This document shows, in pieces, positions 1-7,644 of a stretch of DNA of 26,160 bases. Position numbers and translations under genes: made by a program. Under the pieces are notes generated by a model. It was not told the origin of the DNA and ran no database searches. It saw only the letters and a list, made by a program, of their open reading frames with translations. Position 1 is the first letter of the stretch; each line of letters starts with the position of its first letter. The stretch is taken from IMG/VR virus record IMGVR_UViG_3300021959_007695, positions 1 to 26,160 of that record, one strand, 5' to 3'. The DNA comes from a virus.

Positions 1-303
1 CTGCAATGCCTTTGTTATTGTTAGTACGAGACCACCATGAGGTTCAACCGGAGTAGTATCCGCATAGTTACCGTGCTGATCAACATCAAATGCAGAATAA
101 TTATATATGTTTTCATATTTGGAATCCGACACTCCTTTCGCGCTGTTACTGAGTGTGCTAGCAAAGAAGCTTTTTCCGGAACCTGTAGGAGCTGTTAGTA
201 TCACAGTTGATGTACTCTCAAAAGCGTTTTGTAGTTTTACTAATGCCTTTGATTGTAAATCGGTAGGTTGGTAATTCTTCGGAAAGTGTTGTCTTAAATC
301 CAC
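1..303 (-). CDS. DEAD/DEAH-type (DinG-like) helicase, N-terminal part, runs off the left edge
   Basis: The 101 visible codons run off the left edge, so the C-terminal part of the protein is missing. A Walker A motif, APTGSGKS, lies at about residues 38-45, preceded by a Q-motif-like stretch (YQPTDLQSKAL). A segment ending LTITKALQ resembles the strand and helix after the P-loop in phage DinG/Rad3-like superfamily 2 helicases. The protein would unwind nucleic acid using ATP, probably in phage replication or repair. The start is GTG at 303: an in-frame TAA lies only ten codons upstream and no ATG intervenes. A sigma70-type promoter ends 6 bases before this GTG, so the gene can be transcribed apart from the five genes upstream. 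A terminase or other AAA ATPase is less likely but cannot be excluded, because motifs II-VI are outside the window. Confidence 0.65.
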   Translation of the reverse strand, partial: MDLRQHFPKNYQPTDLQSKALVKLQNAFESTSTVILTAPTGSGKSFFASTLSNSAKGVSDSKYENIYNYSAFDVDQHGNYADTTPVEPHGGLVLTITKALQ

Positions 304-338
304 AACAATATTGTATGAACATATATAGGATTATTCAA
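304..338 (-). promoter_or_regulatory. sigma70-type promoter for the helicase gene, predicted leaderless
   Basis: Reading the minus strand: TTGAAT (338-333), 17 bases, TACAAT (315-310), 6 bases (309-304), then the GTG start at 303. The -35 overlaps the end of the upstream gene. A start site 7 bases after the -10 would fall on the G of GTG, so the mRNA would have no leader. The same geometry recurs at four other genes here. Confidence 0.7.
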
Positions 339-681
339 CACCTATAATACGTACATGTTTGTTAAAGAACCGATTTGTTTTTTCTGGTATATGTTTCGTT
401 ATGTTGTCGATTGTGTCTTCGCGACCATGACATAGTGTGTATATTGTATAATCTAAGTTTACAGTCACTGTGGGTGCGTCGTAATTAAATTCAAACGGGT
501 ATGGTATTTCATAGTTTTTAGGTTCGTTTTTTTGATTCAACATCAACAAGCAAATACATGCATTCTTTTGTGACACCAGCAGTAGTTTACCGGTTTTGAT
601 ACTCTTATTACCGCATATAATTCTAACGTTACGTTGTAATAAATCGGTGAATGTATGTTCTATTTTTTCGCGTGTTAACAT
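331..681 (-). CDS. Unknown small protein, 116 residues
   Basis: I do not recognise this protein. It is a complete reading frame 3 bases downstream of the WYL_2-like gene, so it probably belongs to the same operon. There is no signal peptide or membrane segment. The N-terminal half (about residues 12-50) alternates hydrophobic strands around NVRIICGNKSIKTGKLLLV, which is the spacing of a small beta-barrel (Sm/SH3-like: strand, turn with Gly, strand). That fold guess is inference only. The C-terminus is basic (KHVRIIGVE). No Shine-Dalgarno sequence is evident in front of the ATG. The -35 of the helicase promoter overlaps its last codons. Confidence 0.6.
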   Translation of the reverse strand: MLTREKIEHTFTDLLQRNVRIICGNKSIKTGKLLLVSQKNACICLLMLNQKNEPKNYEIPYPFEFNYDAPTVTVNLDYTIYTLCHGREDTIDNITKHIPEKTNRFFNKHVRIIGVE

Positions 682-684
682 ATG

Positions 685-1059
685 TCAGGATGCCATAAAG
701 GCGATTTTATCTTGCTGGGACATGGTTACAAAGGTTTCGTTGAACACTCCCCAGAATGTATCATCACCAGGGTATGTTGTTATGATATTCACACTTTCCG
801 CGCTAACCATGCGGAAATCTTGCATGAGAATGTCCCATACTAAGCTCAAACCTTTACCTGACACATTGTAAGGGAACCCGGAACCGGATGGGGGCATGTA
901 ATTTAGAACAGTCCGACCATTAGTACTGTTGAGTATGGTACTGTCCATGGTGCATAACATTCTTCGAGTCGGTGTGACACCGGGGCGTAATCTACGGCGG
1001 TTGAATTTTATATCCAGTACATTGGACTGTAACAGACCGTTTAGCTGGCCAGGGCTCAT
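685..1059 (-). CDS. WYL_2 / DUF2693-like Sm-fold protein, 124 residues
   Basis: The pattern LLQSNVLDIKF at the N-terminus, then RRMLCTMDSTIL, then VWDILMQDFRMVSAESV fits the WYL_2 (DUF2693) family of small SH3/Sm-like beta-barrel proteins. These are common in T4-like marine phages and usually have unknown function. The conserved parts are the R-x-x-x-C-T strand and the V-W-D-x-x-x-x-x-F/W-R strand near residues 78-88. The ATG overlaps the stop of the GroES-like gene by four bases (ATGA), so the two are translationally coupled. A nucleic-acid or protein-docking role is possible from the fold, but nothing in the sequence proves it. No membrane segment is present. Confidence 0.6.
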   Translation of the reverse strand: MSPGQLNGLLQSNVLDIKFNRRRLRPGVTPTRRMLCTMDSTILNSTNGRTVLNYMPPSGSGFPYNVSGKGLSLVWDILMQDFRMVSAESVNIITTYPGDDTFWGVFNETFVTMSQQDKIAFMAS

Positions 1060-1493
1060 ACTACAGCATCTTCGCCGAGCTTTTCAAGCTTACCGAAGAT
1101 TCGCTGTGCGTTGATGAACTGTCCTTTCTTGACTGTGATGTATTCTTTACCGGATTTCACTATTAAATTGCTCACCGGTATCCCCATGTTGTTCGGAAAC
1201 GTTACATAATCTCCGGTGGTTGTAGTTAGTGCACTTTTGCCTTGTAGTATTACTTTACCAATTCTCCAGGCTTTAGGGTTTCCGTTAAGTGGTACTACGA
1301 TACCATCTCTAATAATCTCTTCTCCAGTTTCGAACCGGTCAGCGAATTCAATCAACACTATATCGTCTTCTAGAGACTCTACGGCGTAACCGATTAGTGT
1401 CGAATCTAATGAATCTTCATGCGCGGAGGATAAGTCAATTAAACTCTTGGTCGGTTCAATCGTGTCAATGTTAGCTTTTTGTTGGTTGGTCAT
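1056..1493 (-). CDS. GroES/gp31-like co-chaperonin-type protein, 145 residues
   Basis: After an acidic, low-complexity N-terminus of about 35 residues, the sequence reads as a GroES-type barrel. It contains GIVVPL, then WRIGKVILQG, then GDYVTFPNNMGIPV, and closes with GQFINAQRIFG. GroES and T4 gp31 share this order: a VxP segment, a glycine-rich roof, a G-D-x-V strand and a terminal strand. Gp31-type proteins cap host GroEL for folding of the phage major head protein. At 145 residues it is longer than GroES (about 97) or gp31 (about 111), mainly from the N-terminal extension. The start overlaps the upstream gp62-like gene by 23 bases. The assignment rests on pattern and length, so other small beta-barrel proteins remain possible. 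Confidence 0.5.
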   Translation of the reverse strand: MTNQQKANIDTIEPTKSLIDLSSAHEDSLDSTLIGYAVESLEDDIVLIEFADRFETGEEIIRDGIVVPLNGNPKAWRIGKVILQGKSALTTTTGDYVTFPNNMGIPVSNLIVKSGKEYITVKKGQFINAQRIFGKLEKLGEDAVV

Positions 1494-1866
1494 ATTTTGA
1501 TAAATCTAAATTTAGTTGTTCTTTATAAAGATTTATCTCCCTTTTGGATAATTCAAGGTTTTTAGCCAACTTTGATACTATCTGTGAGTCTTTATTTTCA
1601 GTTTTATGTTTTTTTATATAATTGATTCTAGTGAAACGTTCCCGTGGTACAATATAATGTAAAAATTTATAATGGTCTGATTTGCTCTCAAACACTTGAT
1701 ACATTGTGTTAACCGTAGTGTTTATCACATTACATGTTTGTTTGTTCAGCATGCTGCACCATCTGTTAATTAAAAATGGCTGGTAATCGCTTTGCTGATC
1801 AATCGCTTTAATTGATGCGGATTTTTTAGTGAATAATATATTTGATAGATAGTTAAATATGTTCAC
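1471..1866 (-). CDS. Clamp-loader small subunit, T4 gp62-like
   Basis: Near residues 29-38 the protein has YQPFLINRWCSM, and further on HYKFLHYIVPRERFTR followed by a lysine-rich helix. This order (a YxPFxxNR helix, then a Y/H-x-F-L-x-x-x-x-R/P-x-x-R-F segment) is what I associate with the phage clamp-loader A subunit (T4 gp62 type). That subunit works with gp44 to load the gp45 sliding clamp onto DNA. At 131 residues it is shorter than T4 gp62 (187), as is usual in marine T4-like phages. The start is GTG at 1866, overlapping the upstream DUF366 stop as GTGA. The partner ATPase subunit is not in this window, so the call depends on sequence pattern alone. Confidence 0.5.
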   Translation of the reverse strand: MNIFNYLSNILFTKKSASIKAIDQQSDYQPFLINRWCSMLNKQTCNVINTTVNTMYQVFESKSDHYKFLHYIVPRERFTRINYIKKHKTENKDSQIVSKLAKNLELSKREINLYKEQLNLDLSKYDQPTKS

Positions 1867-2456
1867 TTAACTATTGTTTTTGTTGTGGCTAGAAACATAT
1901 CATCATTCATTTGATAGAACATGTCAACAACCTCTTTCATGAACTGTGTAGCTTGTCTGTTGTCTAGACCGGTTGAGTACGCATGACTAGGGGCTTTGTC
2001 TCCAGCAGTGATGTTTATTCCGGTATGACCTAAACTTACATTATCTCTTACATATGTTATGCTCACGCTGCATTTACCTTTGCTCTGTTTGACACCACCC
2101 TGTTCATGATCTTTATGCACGATGATATCGTCCCCATCCACTTCGATTGGAGCATGTAAATAGTTAGAGCTGAGCAGGTTGGCTATGTTGGTGTTGAACA
2201 GTCGTTGCCAAGCTACTGCACCAAAGGCATCATTCAAGCATGGGATTTCCCATAGAAAGTTTATCGCATCATCGCTATATATAAATTCATTCTTTATGAT
2301 ATCTTCACTGTCAATCATTCCATCCGCTTCTACTAGCATGGGGCTCCTGAAGGCGATAATATTACCAATCGGTAATGTCTTTTCTCTAAAAAATTTATAT
2401 GCGAATCTATTATGCAGTAGCTCTCCGTCGTAATTTTCAATACTATTAACAATCAT
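1863..2456 (-). CDS. DUF366 family protein, 197 residues
   Basis: The sequence follows the DUF366 pattern along its whole length: YDGELLHNRFAYKFF, then IIAFRSPMLV, then DGMIDSEDI, then INFLWEIP, then QRLFNTNIA, then a GDDI strand, and finally CSVSITYVR followed by HTGINI. DUF366 proteins occur in archaea, bacteria and some phages and have no established activity; the conserved acidic and arginine residues suggest an enzyme. Here the gene heads a five-gene minus-strand operon that includes the gp62-like and GroES-like genes, and it has a near-consensus sigma70 promoter whose -10 ends 6 bases before the ATG. That suggests early or middle expression and a role in DNA metabolism, which is inference from context. 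Confidence 0.7.
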   Translation of the reverse strand: MIVNSIENYDGELLHNRFAYKFFREKTLPIGNIIAFRSPMLVEADGMIDSEDIIKNEFIYSDDAINFLWEIPCLNDAFGAVAWQRLFNTNIANLLSSNYLHAPIEVDGDDIIVHKDHEQGGVKQSKGKCSVSITYVRDNVSLGHTGINITAGDKAPSHAYSTGLDNRQATQFMKEVVDMFYQMNDDMFLATTKTIVK

Positions 2457-2491
2457 ACATATATTATAACTGATTAACGCGGTGTTTTCAA
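2457..2491 (-). promoter_or_regulatory. sigma70-type promoter for the DUF366 operon, predicted leaderless
   Basis: Reading the minus strand: TTGAAA (2491-2486), 17 bases, TATAAT (2468-2463), then ATATGT (2462-2457) and the ATG at 2456. This is near-consensus, and there is no room for a Shine-Dalgarno sequence after the expected start site. It lies in the only gap (38 bases) between the glycan cluster and the replication block. Confidence 0.8.
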
Positions 2492-2494
2492 GTG

Positions 2495-3325
2495 TTAATC
2501 ATGTAAATGTACATCTGCTAAAGACAGCATCTCCTCATATTTTTGAGAGGATTGGTTATATAATTGATGTATTAATTGATGTAATGGGTTTGCATCAATA
2601 GGCATGCATGAGCCTTTACTCCGGATAAAATTTAATTTAGGTCCATGAAAATGCTTGATCCTAGCTTGGCTGTCTGACAAGGTACCATTATTCATGTAAG
2701 GTGTCCAGTTCCAATACCGGCGTTGGAGTCTGGTGATTGTATTCACCGGATAAAAATTGTTGAGAGCTGCTTGATCATAAGGATTAAATGTAGCAATCCC
2801 TGTGTTATATACATACTCCATAAATGATGAGTATGTGTTTTGCATATATTCAACATTCATTACCATTACTCCCGTGTTGTAGTGTCGTTGTGCATCACCT
2901 TCAAAACTACATGCGAATCTAGGAATACCGTCAGTAGTTAGCATCACCGGATTCCATTTGTCTGTAAAGATCACATCAACATCCGTATATAGTACGTGTG
3001 TGGGGTTGATATCTAAGGAACGTACTATGTTTGGTATTTCAACTCTCAACCATGCTCCTTTCGCTATTCCATGATTGAATGTATCACTCATATCCTGATT
3101 AATACTATCAACAAGTAATGTTTGATTACAGTCTAACATTGTAACATTTTTTGATACTAACCAATCATACATATCACTCTTCTCCCCGGTGTATAAACAC
3201 CAGGTCTTTAAATTAGTGTTCACCCGGCAACTGTTAATTGCTATTTTGAGATGATCTTTGTATATAGATGTTTTTAAGCTATCTAAATTTACGCCGAAAA
3301 AATTATGATGTAAGGTTATTTCCAT
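2495..3325 (-). CDS. GT8-like glycosyltransferase, 276 residues
   Basis: This is a GT-A-fold retaining transferase by pattern. It has a DxD metal/nucleotide-sugar motif in VLYTDVDVIF (Asp115, Asp117), then a YNTGVMVMN segment, a DQAALN segment, and near the C-terminus HFHGPK. In GT8 enzymes the last motif supplies the histidine that binds the diphosphate. It would transfer a sugar from a nucleotide donor in the cytoplasm; the donor cannot be read from sequence. It is the last gene of the minus-strand glycan cluster and overlaps the preceding gene by 23 bases. The stop lies just before the DUF366 promoter, and no hairpin terminator is visible there. Confidence 0.8.
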   Translation of the reverse strand: MEITLHHNFFGVNLDSLKTSIYKDHLKIAINSCRVNTNLKTWCLYTGEKSDMYDWLVSKNVTMLDCNQTLLVDSINQDMSDTFNHGIAKGAWLRVEIPNIVRSLDINPTHVLYTDVDVIFTDKWNPVMLTTDGIPRFACSFEGDAQRHYNTGVMVMNVEYMQNTYSSFMEYVYNTGIATFNPYDQAALNNFYPVNTITRLQRRYWNWTPYMNNGTLSDSQARIKHFHGPKLNFIRSKGSCMPIDANPLHQLIHQLYNQSSQKYEEMLSLADVHLHD

Positions 3326-4097
3326 TTGTCCATTTAAATTTTATATCAAACTCTTTATTATTACTGTAATTCCAATCACCAATGTTTAGTAACGCTCTAG
3401 CCTTTTCGCACCCTATACCGGTATTGTTAAGGTCAGCAAAATCTTTAATGTTTAAATTAAGCGATGCAACGTCCTGTTCGCACTTTTGTTTGTAGTGATC
3501 TCGACCTATATCGTGATAGTGTAAGTAAACTAAATCTGTAGATTTATAATTTTTGTTATCACTAATACCGCTATGATTACCATGATCGGTTTTTTTGAAT
3601 GTCTTACTATAGTAAAATTTTTTACAGGAACGTTCTGATTTCCATCTCCATCTCCATTTTATGATCTCCTTGAAAGGGTCTTTATTATAAATTTTATGTG
3701 GTACTGAAAATAATGAACCGGTCGTTTTGTACATACTACCATCTCGTGGTAGGTTGTGTAAATACTCTTTAATACACCCAGCATTGTTGATTACATTATC
3801 ATTAATATGTAAGACTAAAAACTCATCACCGTCGATTGGGATTAATATACTATCTTGGTTTTGATACCTCTTCATTAATGTTGTCAAGTATGTACCTTTT
3901 GAACTATAGTCACCGTGTTGGTAGATATTTATTCCATATTTTTTTTTATATCGCTGCAGTATTTCCCATGTACCATCAGTCGATCCATTATCTACTACAT
4001 GTATTAAAAACCACTTAGAGATGCTCGCATGGTGTTGTAACCACTTTTCAATAAAAACAATTTCATTTTTAACATAACTAAAAAATCTTATACACAT
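3303..4097 (-). CDS. GT2-like glycosyltransferase (Glyco_tranf_2_4 type), 264 residues
   Basis: The opening VKNEIVFIEKWLQHH followed by HVVDNGSTDGTW is typical of the Glyco_tranf_2_4 / GT92-like group. The metal-binding triad appears as IPIDGDEFLV (around residues 87-96). A histidine-rich stretch (KTDHGNHSG) and a W-R-W-R-W run lie in the second half, where such enzymes bind the acceptor. The enzyme is cytoplasmic, with no signal or membrane segment. It overlaps the upstream gene by 10 bases and the downstream GT8 gene by 23, so it is cotranscribed with them. Sugar donor and acceptor are unknown. Confidence 0.75.
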   Translation of the reverse strand: MCIRFFSYVKNEIVFIEKWLQHHASISKWFLIHVVDNGSTDGTWEILQRYKKKYGINIYQHGDYSSKGTYLTTLMKRYQNQDSILIPIDGDEFLVLHINDNVINNAGCIKEYLHNLPRDGSMYKTTGSLFSVPHKIYNKDPFKEIIKWRWRWKSERSCKKFYYSKTFKKTDHGNHSGISDNKNYKSTDLVYLHYHDIGRDHYKQKCEQDVASLNLNIKDFADLNNTGIGCEKARALLNIGDWNYSNNKEFDIKFKWTNGNNLTS

Positions 4098-4831
4098 TGA
4101 ATGATTTCTAGTTCCTTAATTATCATTTGATCCCATGCAGACAAGTTAGAAAAATCCACACCATACATTGCTATCTTAGCTCCACTATATTTATTTTTGA
4201 TATATAATGCAGTGGCCGCTTCTACCCCAGGTATCCTACCAGTAGAAGGGTCATAGTGAGAGGTGTAATACTTTATATCCATTGTTTTAAAGCTTCTATA
4301 ATCACCATACACCCATGTTTTCTTGAGCACTTTTTGCTTATTATAAGCATCCCGGGTATATATCATAATATTATTATTTCCGGTATGTTGGGTGCAATAT
4401 TTACCCATATTATAATCTACTACATACATCCCATGTCCTTGAGCCTTGGCTGTATTATAATCGCCGAGAATAGGATATACATTATCAAACATTGATAGTT
4501 TTCGATTGTCAGTAGATTTAATACTACCAGTTATAAGAACTGTTGTTTCTGGGTTTAAATCAGTATATTTTGAACAATTCTCGATAGTTGTATCTATTTT
4601 AGTACCGAATCGTTGATCCCATCTTTTCAAGACAGTGCTAATATTATCAAATCTACTAGTATATCTATTCTCCTGAGGGACTGCTTCCGGAAGTTCTTTA
4701 ACTATATCACTTTTAGATTTTGTATATTTAGTATTTTTTTTGTAATTTAACTTCGTATATAGTTCATCTAAAACTTGCTGTTTTAGCTTCTCTTCAGCAT
4801 CAGTTAACTTATCAGAATTATTTGCAGTCAT
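4088..4831 (-). CDS. Unknown protein of the glycan cluster, possibly transferase-like, 247 residues
   Basis: I do not firmly recognise this protein. The first 60 residues are charged and helical. The remainder looks like an alpha/beta domain: strands such as [10 protein letters not shown] and [11 protein letters not shown], then a C-terminal [19 protein letters not shown] followed by [10 protein letters not shown]. The last pair (small-residue loop, helix, strand ending G-x-D-F) recalls the C-terminal half of DUF115/sialyltransferase-like (GT42-type) proteins, but this is only a resemblance. I place the start at ATG 4831, which has GAGGAA upstream; an in-frame TTG at 4837 is also possible. 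It overlaps gmd by 14 bases, so it is coupled to GDP-fucose synthesis. Confidence 0.55.
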   Translation of the reverse strand: MTANNSDKLTDAEEKLKQQVLDELYTKLNYKKNTKYTKSKSDIVKELPEAVPQENRYTSRFDNISTVLKRWDQRFGTKIDTTIENCSKYTDLNPETTVLITGSIKSTDNRKLSMFDNVYPILGDYNTAKAQGHGMYVVDYNMGKYCTQHTGNNNIMIYTRDAYNKQKVLKKTWVYGDYRSFKTMDIKYYTSHYDPSTGRIPGVEAATALYIKNKYSGAKIAMYGVDFSNLSAWDQMIIKELEIIQCV

Positions 4832-5822
4832 TGTCAACCATTTCCTCTACTAACTGTTCAAAGGTTGTGACTGGATACCAACCTAATTGTGAGTTTGCTT
4901 TAGTTGCATCACCGAGTAATTCTTCAACTTCTGCTGGTCGGAAATATTTGGAATCTATAAAAATTAAATCATTACCCGTGTTTGTATCATAACCAATCTC
5001 ATTTACACCGGTGCCTTTCCATTTTATATTATAACCTCTACATGCAAATGCACGTTCAATAAACTCTCTAACAGAATAAAATTTATTTGTTGCCAGTACA
5101 TAATCATGAGGTTCTTCTTGTTGAAGCATTAACCACATACCATGTACATAATCTCTCGCATGGCCCCAGTCTCTTTTAGAGTCAATATTACCCATCACCA
5201 GGCGGTCAGACTCACCTTTAATTATTTTGTTAAGACCTAGAGTTATTTTCCTAGTCACAAATGTTTCACCTCTTCTAGGACTTTCATGATTAAAAAGTAT
5301 ACCGGTGCATGCAAACATGTTGTATGACTCTCTGTAATTTTTTGTTATCCAGTAACCGTACATTTTCGCGCAACCATATGGAGATCTAGGGTAGAATGGT
5401 GTGGTTTCTTTTTGCGGTACCTCTTGAACTAAACCATATAACTCGCTAGTACTAGCTTGATATATTTTAGTTTTATTTTCCAAACCGAGTATCCTCACAG
5501 CTTCTAGTACCCGGAGGGTGCCCATCCCATCAACATCCGCAGTGTATTCCGGAATTTCAAAACTCACCTTCACATGACTTTGAGCACCTAGATTGTAAAT
5601 TTCTGTAGGTTGTGTTTTTTGTATGATGTTTATAATGTTTGTTGAGTCTGTTAAATCACCATGGTGTAATGAAATCCTATCATATATATGATCTATCCGG
5701 TGAGTGTTTATCAACGACGATCTACGCACAATCCCATGCACTTCATATCCTTTATCTAATAGTAATTCTGCTAGATATGAACCATCTTGACCAGTTATTC
5801 CTGTAATTAGTGCTATTCCCAT
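4818..5822 (-). CDS. gmd: GDP-mannose 4,6-dehydratase
   Basis: This NADP-dependent short-chain dehydrogenase/reductase converts GDP-mannose to GDP-4-keto-6-deoxymannose, the first step to GDP-L-fucose. The nucleotide-binding loop GITGQDG is at residues 8-14. The catalytic set of the family is intact: STSELYG with Thr125 and Glu127, and SPYGCAK with Tyr149 and Lys153. The GDP-mannose-binding [10 protein letters not shown] segment is present. Length (334) is slightly below the E. coli enzyme (373). The gene is 10 bases downstream of the GDP-fucose synthase gene and overlaps the next gene by 14 bases. Substrate GDP-mannose must come from the host. Function is as certain as sequence alone allows. 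Confidence 0.96.
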   Translation of the reverse strand: MGIALITGITGQDGSYLAELLLDKGYEVHGIVRRSSLINTHRIDHIYDRISLHHGDLTDSTNIINIIQKTQPTEIYNLGAQSHVKVSFEIPEYTADVDGMGTLRVLEAVRILGLENKTKIYQASTSELYGLVQEVPQKETTPFYPRSPYGCAKMYGYWITKNYRESYNMFACTGILFNHESPRRGETFVTRKITLGLNKIIKGESDRLVMGNIDSKRDWGHARDYVHGMWLMLQQEEPHDYVLATNKFYSVREFIERAFACRGYNIKWKGTGVNEIGYDTNTGNDLIFIDSKYFRPAEVEELLGDATKANSQLGWYPVTTFEQLVEEMVDNDCK

Positions 5823-5832
5823 GTTACATTAT

Positions 5833-6771
5833 TTACTTACGTATGTTTGGATATCTACTTAAGAAATGTTCGACTGTAGATGATATACCGGGTTCTAACT
5901 CGGTGAATTGCCCGGGGCGCGACCACTCCGGGAGGATATTGAGTAGCTTTGTATTGTCTGCTGTTTTTTTATACTGTCCATCACTAAACTTATCGTCAAA
6001 TACCAATGCATGTTCATAATCAAAAGCCCGGGCGATATATGTGGCAGCTTGCCCAATTGAATATTCAGCAGAAGGGCTCACTATTATATTTTCTTGATTT
6101 ATGATGGGTATGAGCTGTAAAATTATATGAGCAAGATCATCGGCATGTATGAACTGTCTTAGTGGTTTACCGGTACCTCTTACTTCGAATTTTCCTCCGG
6201 AGTTCTTAGCTAAATAACATTTGTGTATGAGAGCTGGTATCACATGCGCATCTTCTAAGTGGTAATTGTCGTTGTTACCATAAATGTTGGTTGGTATGAT
6301 ACAGTTGTAGTTTGTATTGTACTGACTATTGTATGCACGGCAATGCACATCGAGCATGCGTTTTGCATATGCATATGCATCGTTTGATTCATGCGGTTCT
6401 CCAGCATGTAACATGTCTTCATTTATAGGATATATTGTATCATCCGGAAATATACATGTTGATAACATACCTATAAATTTAGATACTCTGTGATGTGAAC
6501 ATGCTTTGATAATATTATAATTCATTAACATATTATCTTCAAACAACTGAGTTTTAAAATTCATGTTTTTGTACAAACCACCTACATTAGCCGCTAAATG
6601 TACCACACAGTCCGGTTGAGATATCTTCACAATATCGGTTAATTTATTAAAGTTTCTGAGATCACAATCTTTAGATGATAGATATTCTATATCGTAATCG
6701 GCATACATATTTGAAATATCATTGATTGCGGAACCTACTAGGCCCGAGCCACCGGTTATAAGTATTTTCAT
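5833..6771 (-). CDS. fcl: GDP-L-fucose synthase
   Basis: This is an NADPH-dependent epimerase/reductase that makes GDP-L-fucose from the Gmd product. Counting from MKILITGG, the Rossmann loop GGSGLVG is at residues 7-13. The catalytic residues of the E. coli enzyme are all in register: Ser104 and Cys106 (STC), Tyr133 and Lys137 (YAYAK), and His176 (HVIPAL). PTNIYG and RQFIHADDLA are also family landmarks. The frame opens upstream at 6804, but the ATG at 6771 starts directly on the first beta strand and leaves one base after the previous stop, so I use it (312 residues, close to E. coli's 321). It pairs with gmd immediately downstream. Confidence 0.95.
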   Translation of the reverse strand: MKILITGGSGLVGSAINDISNMYADYDIEYLSSKDCDLRNFNKLTDIVKISQPDCVVHLAANVGGLYKNMNFKTQLFEDNMLMNYNIIKACSHHRVSKFIGMLSTCIFPDDTIYPINEDMLHAGEPHESNDAYAYAKRMLDVHCRAYNSQYNTNYNCIIPTNIYGNNDNYHLEDAHVIPALIHKCYLAKNSGGKFEVRGTGKPLRQFIHADDLAHIILQLIPIINQENIIVSPSAEYSIGQAATYIARAFDYEHALVFDDKFSDGQYKKTADNTKLLNILPEWSRPGQFTELEPGISSTVEHFLSRYPNIRK

Positions 6772-6772
6772 A

Positions 6773-7642
6773 TTAGTATATATCTTGTAACTTACAACTC
6801 TCAACGTACCCAGCGTTGGCGATGTTATAAGTTTGTGTTCTAGAGTTTTGCATGTGCATGTGAAGTGTTTTTATATCCACACAAGGGTTGTATATTGAAC
6901 GTTGGTAATGCTTGTACACTTCACTCAATTTGCTGTCGCATGCCACTTTTCCCATATGTATTAGCTCCAGTTCTGATGGTATCAATATTGGTGTTTTGAA
7001 GCACCAAGTATCTTGTGAATATTTGTTAGGTTGTTCATGTTCATGAAATATTGATATATCTGTTTCTGATACAAACTCCCATCGTGTCAGAGCCAGGAGA
7101 TTGTTGTTCATATTGATCGATTGTAGTTTATGCACATCGTCTGTTACTACAATGTCTCCATTACATACACACCATAGCGCGCGGCTCTTCTGGGTGTTGC
7201 AGTATTCAAATAGTGTTTTGAAACTAGGTCTCCCATCATGTGGTACGATTGTCAATTTTTCATGAGGAGATATGAAATGTTCTATTTCGCCTCCGCAATT
7301 ATCCCACATAACGTGTACATGGTTAACATGTGGGTTGTTTAAATTTAGTTGCAACGCGAGTTTGTACTCTTCTACACGCTGTGGGTTTTTATCTACATAC
7401 AGACTAGTCAATATATTAACTGATATATCATTATGATGTTTATGATATGCATTTGTTACATGTTTTTCAATTTCTTTATAATTTATGTCTTTTAATCGTA
7501 TATGCCGGCCTTCAAATCTCCCGTTTGTTACCCAATGTTGCTCAGCTTTAGTAACATCATAGCCAAACGCCTGCTTCAAATCCGGGTATGAATTTAAATA
7601 ATCTATAAAATCAATTCTACCTATGTCCGGGTACTTTATCAA
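6773..7642 (-). CDS. YPD-module protein with a probable GT-A domain, 289 residues
   Basis: The first 46 residues form a module also seen in two nearby proteins: FIDYLNSYPDLKQAFG, then EQHWVTNGRFEGR. This Y-P-D ... H-W/Y ... G-x-x-E-G/N-R module is found at the ends of many bacterial glycosyltransferases; its role is not established. The remainder has an alpha/beta pattern starting ISVNILTSLYVD, with RALWCVCNGDIVVTDDV in the position where GT-A enzymes carry their D-x-D, so a sugar-transfer role is inferred. No membrane segment is seen. It lies between the GT-D-like gene (2-base gap) and fcl (1-base gap) in the same operon. Donor and acceptor are unknown. Confidence 0.6.
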   Translation of the reverse strand: MIKYPDIGRIDFIDYLNSYPDLKQAFGYDVTKAEQHWVTNGRFEGRHIRLKDINYKEIEKHVTNAYHKHHNDISVNILTSLYVDKNPQRVEEYKLALQLNLNNPHVNHVHVMWDNCGGEIEHFISPHEKLTIVPHDGRPSFKTLFEYCNTQKSRALWCVCNGDIVVTDDVHKLQSINMNNNLLALTRWEFVSETDISIFHEHEQPNKYSQDTWCFKTPILIPSELELIHMGKVACDSKLSEVYKHYQRSIYNPCVDIKTLHMHMQNSRTQTYNIANAGYVESCKLQDIY

Positions 7643-7644
7643 TT

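Noticed and set aside
5823-5832. Late-like AGTAAATA before gmd
   Set aside because: It has a mismatch at the second base, 7-base spacing, and includes the stop codon of fcl; an operon start from upstream is simpler.
6772-6804. Longer fcl start at 6804
   Set aside because: It overlaps the previous gene and adds 11 residues before the first beta strand; ATG 6771 begins directly at MKILITGG.
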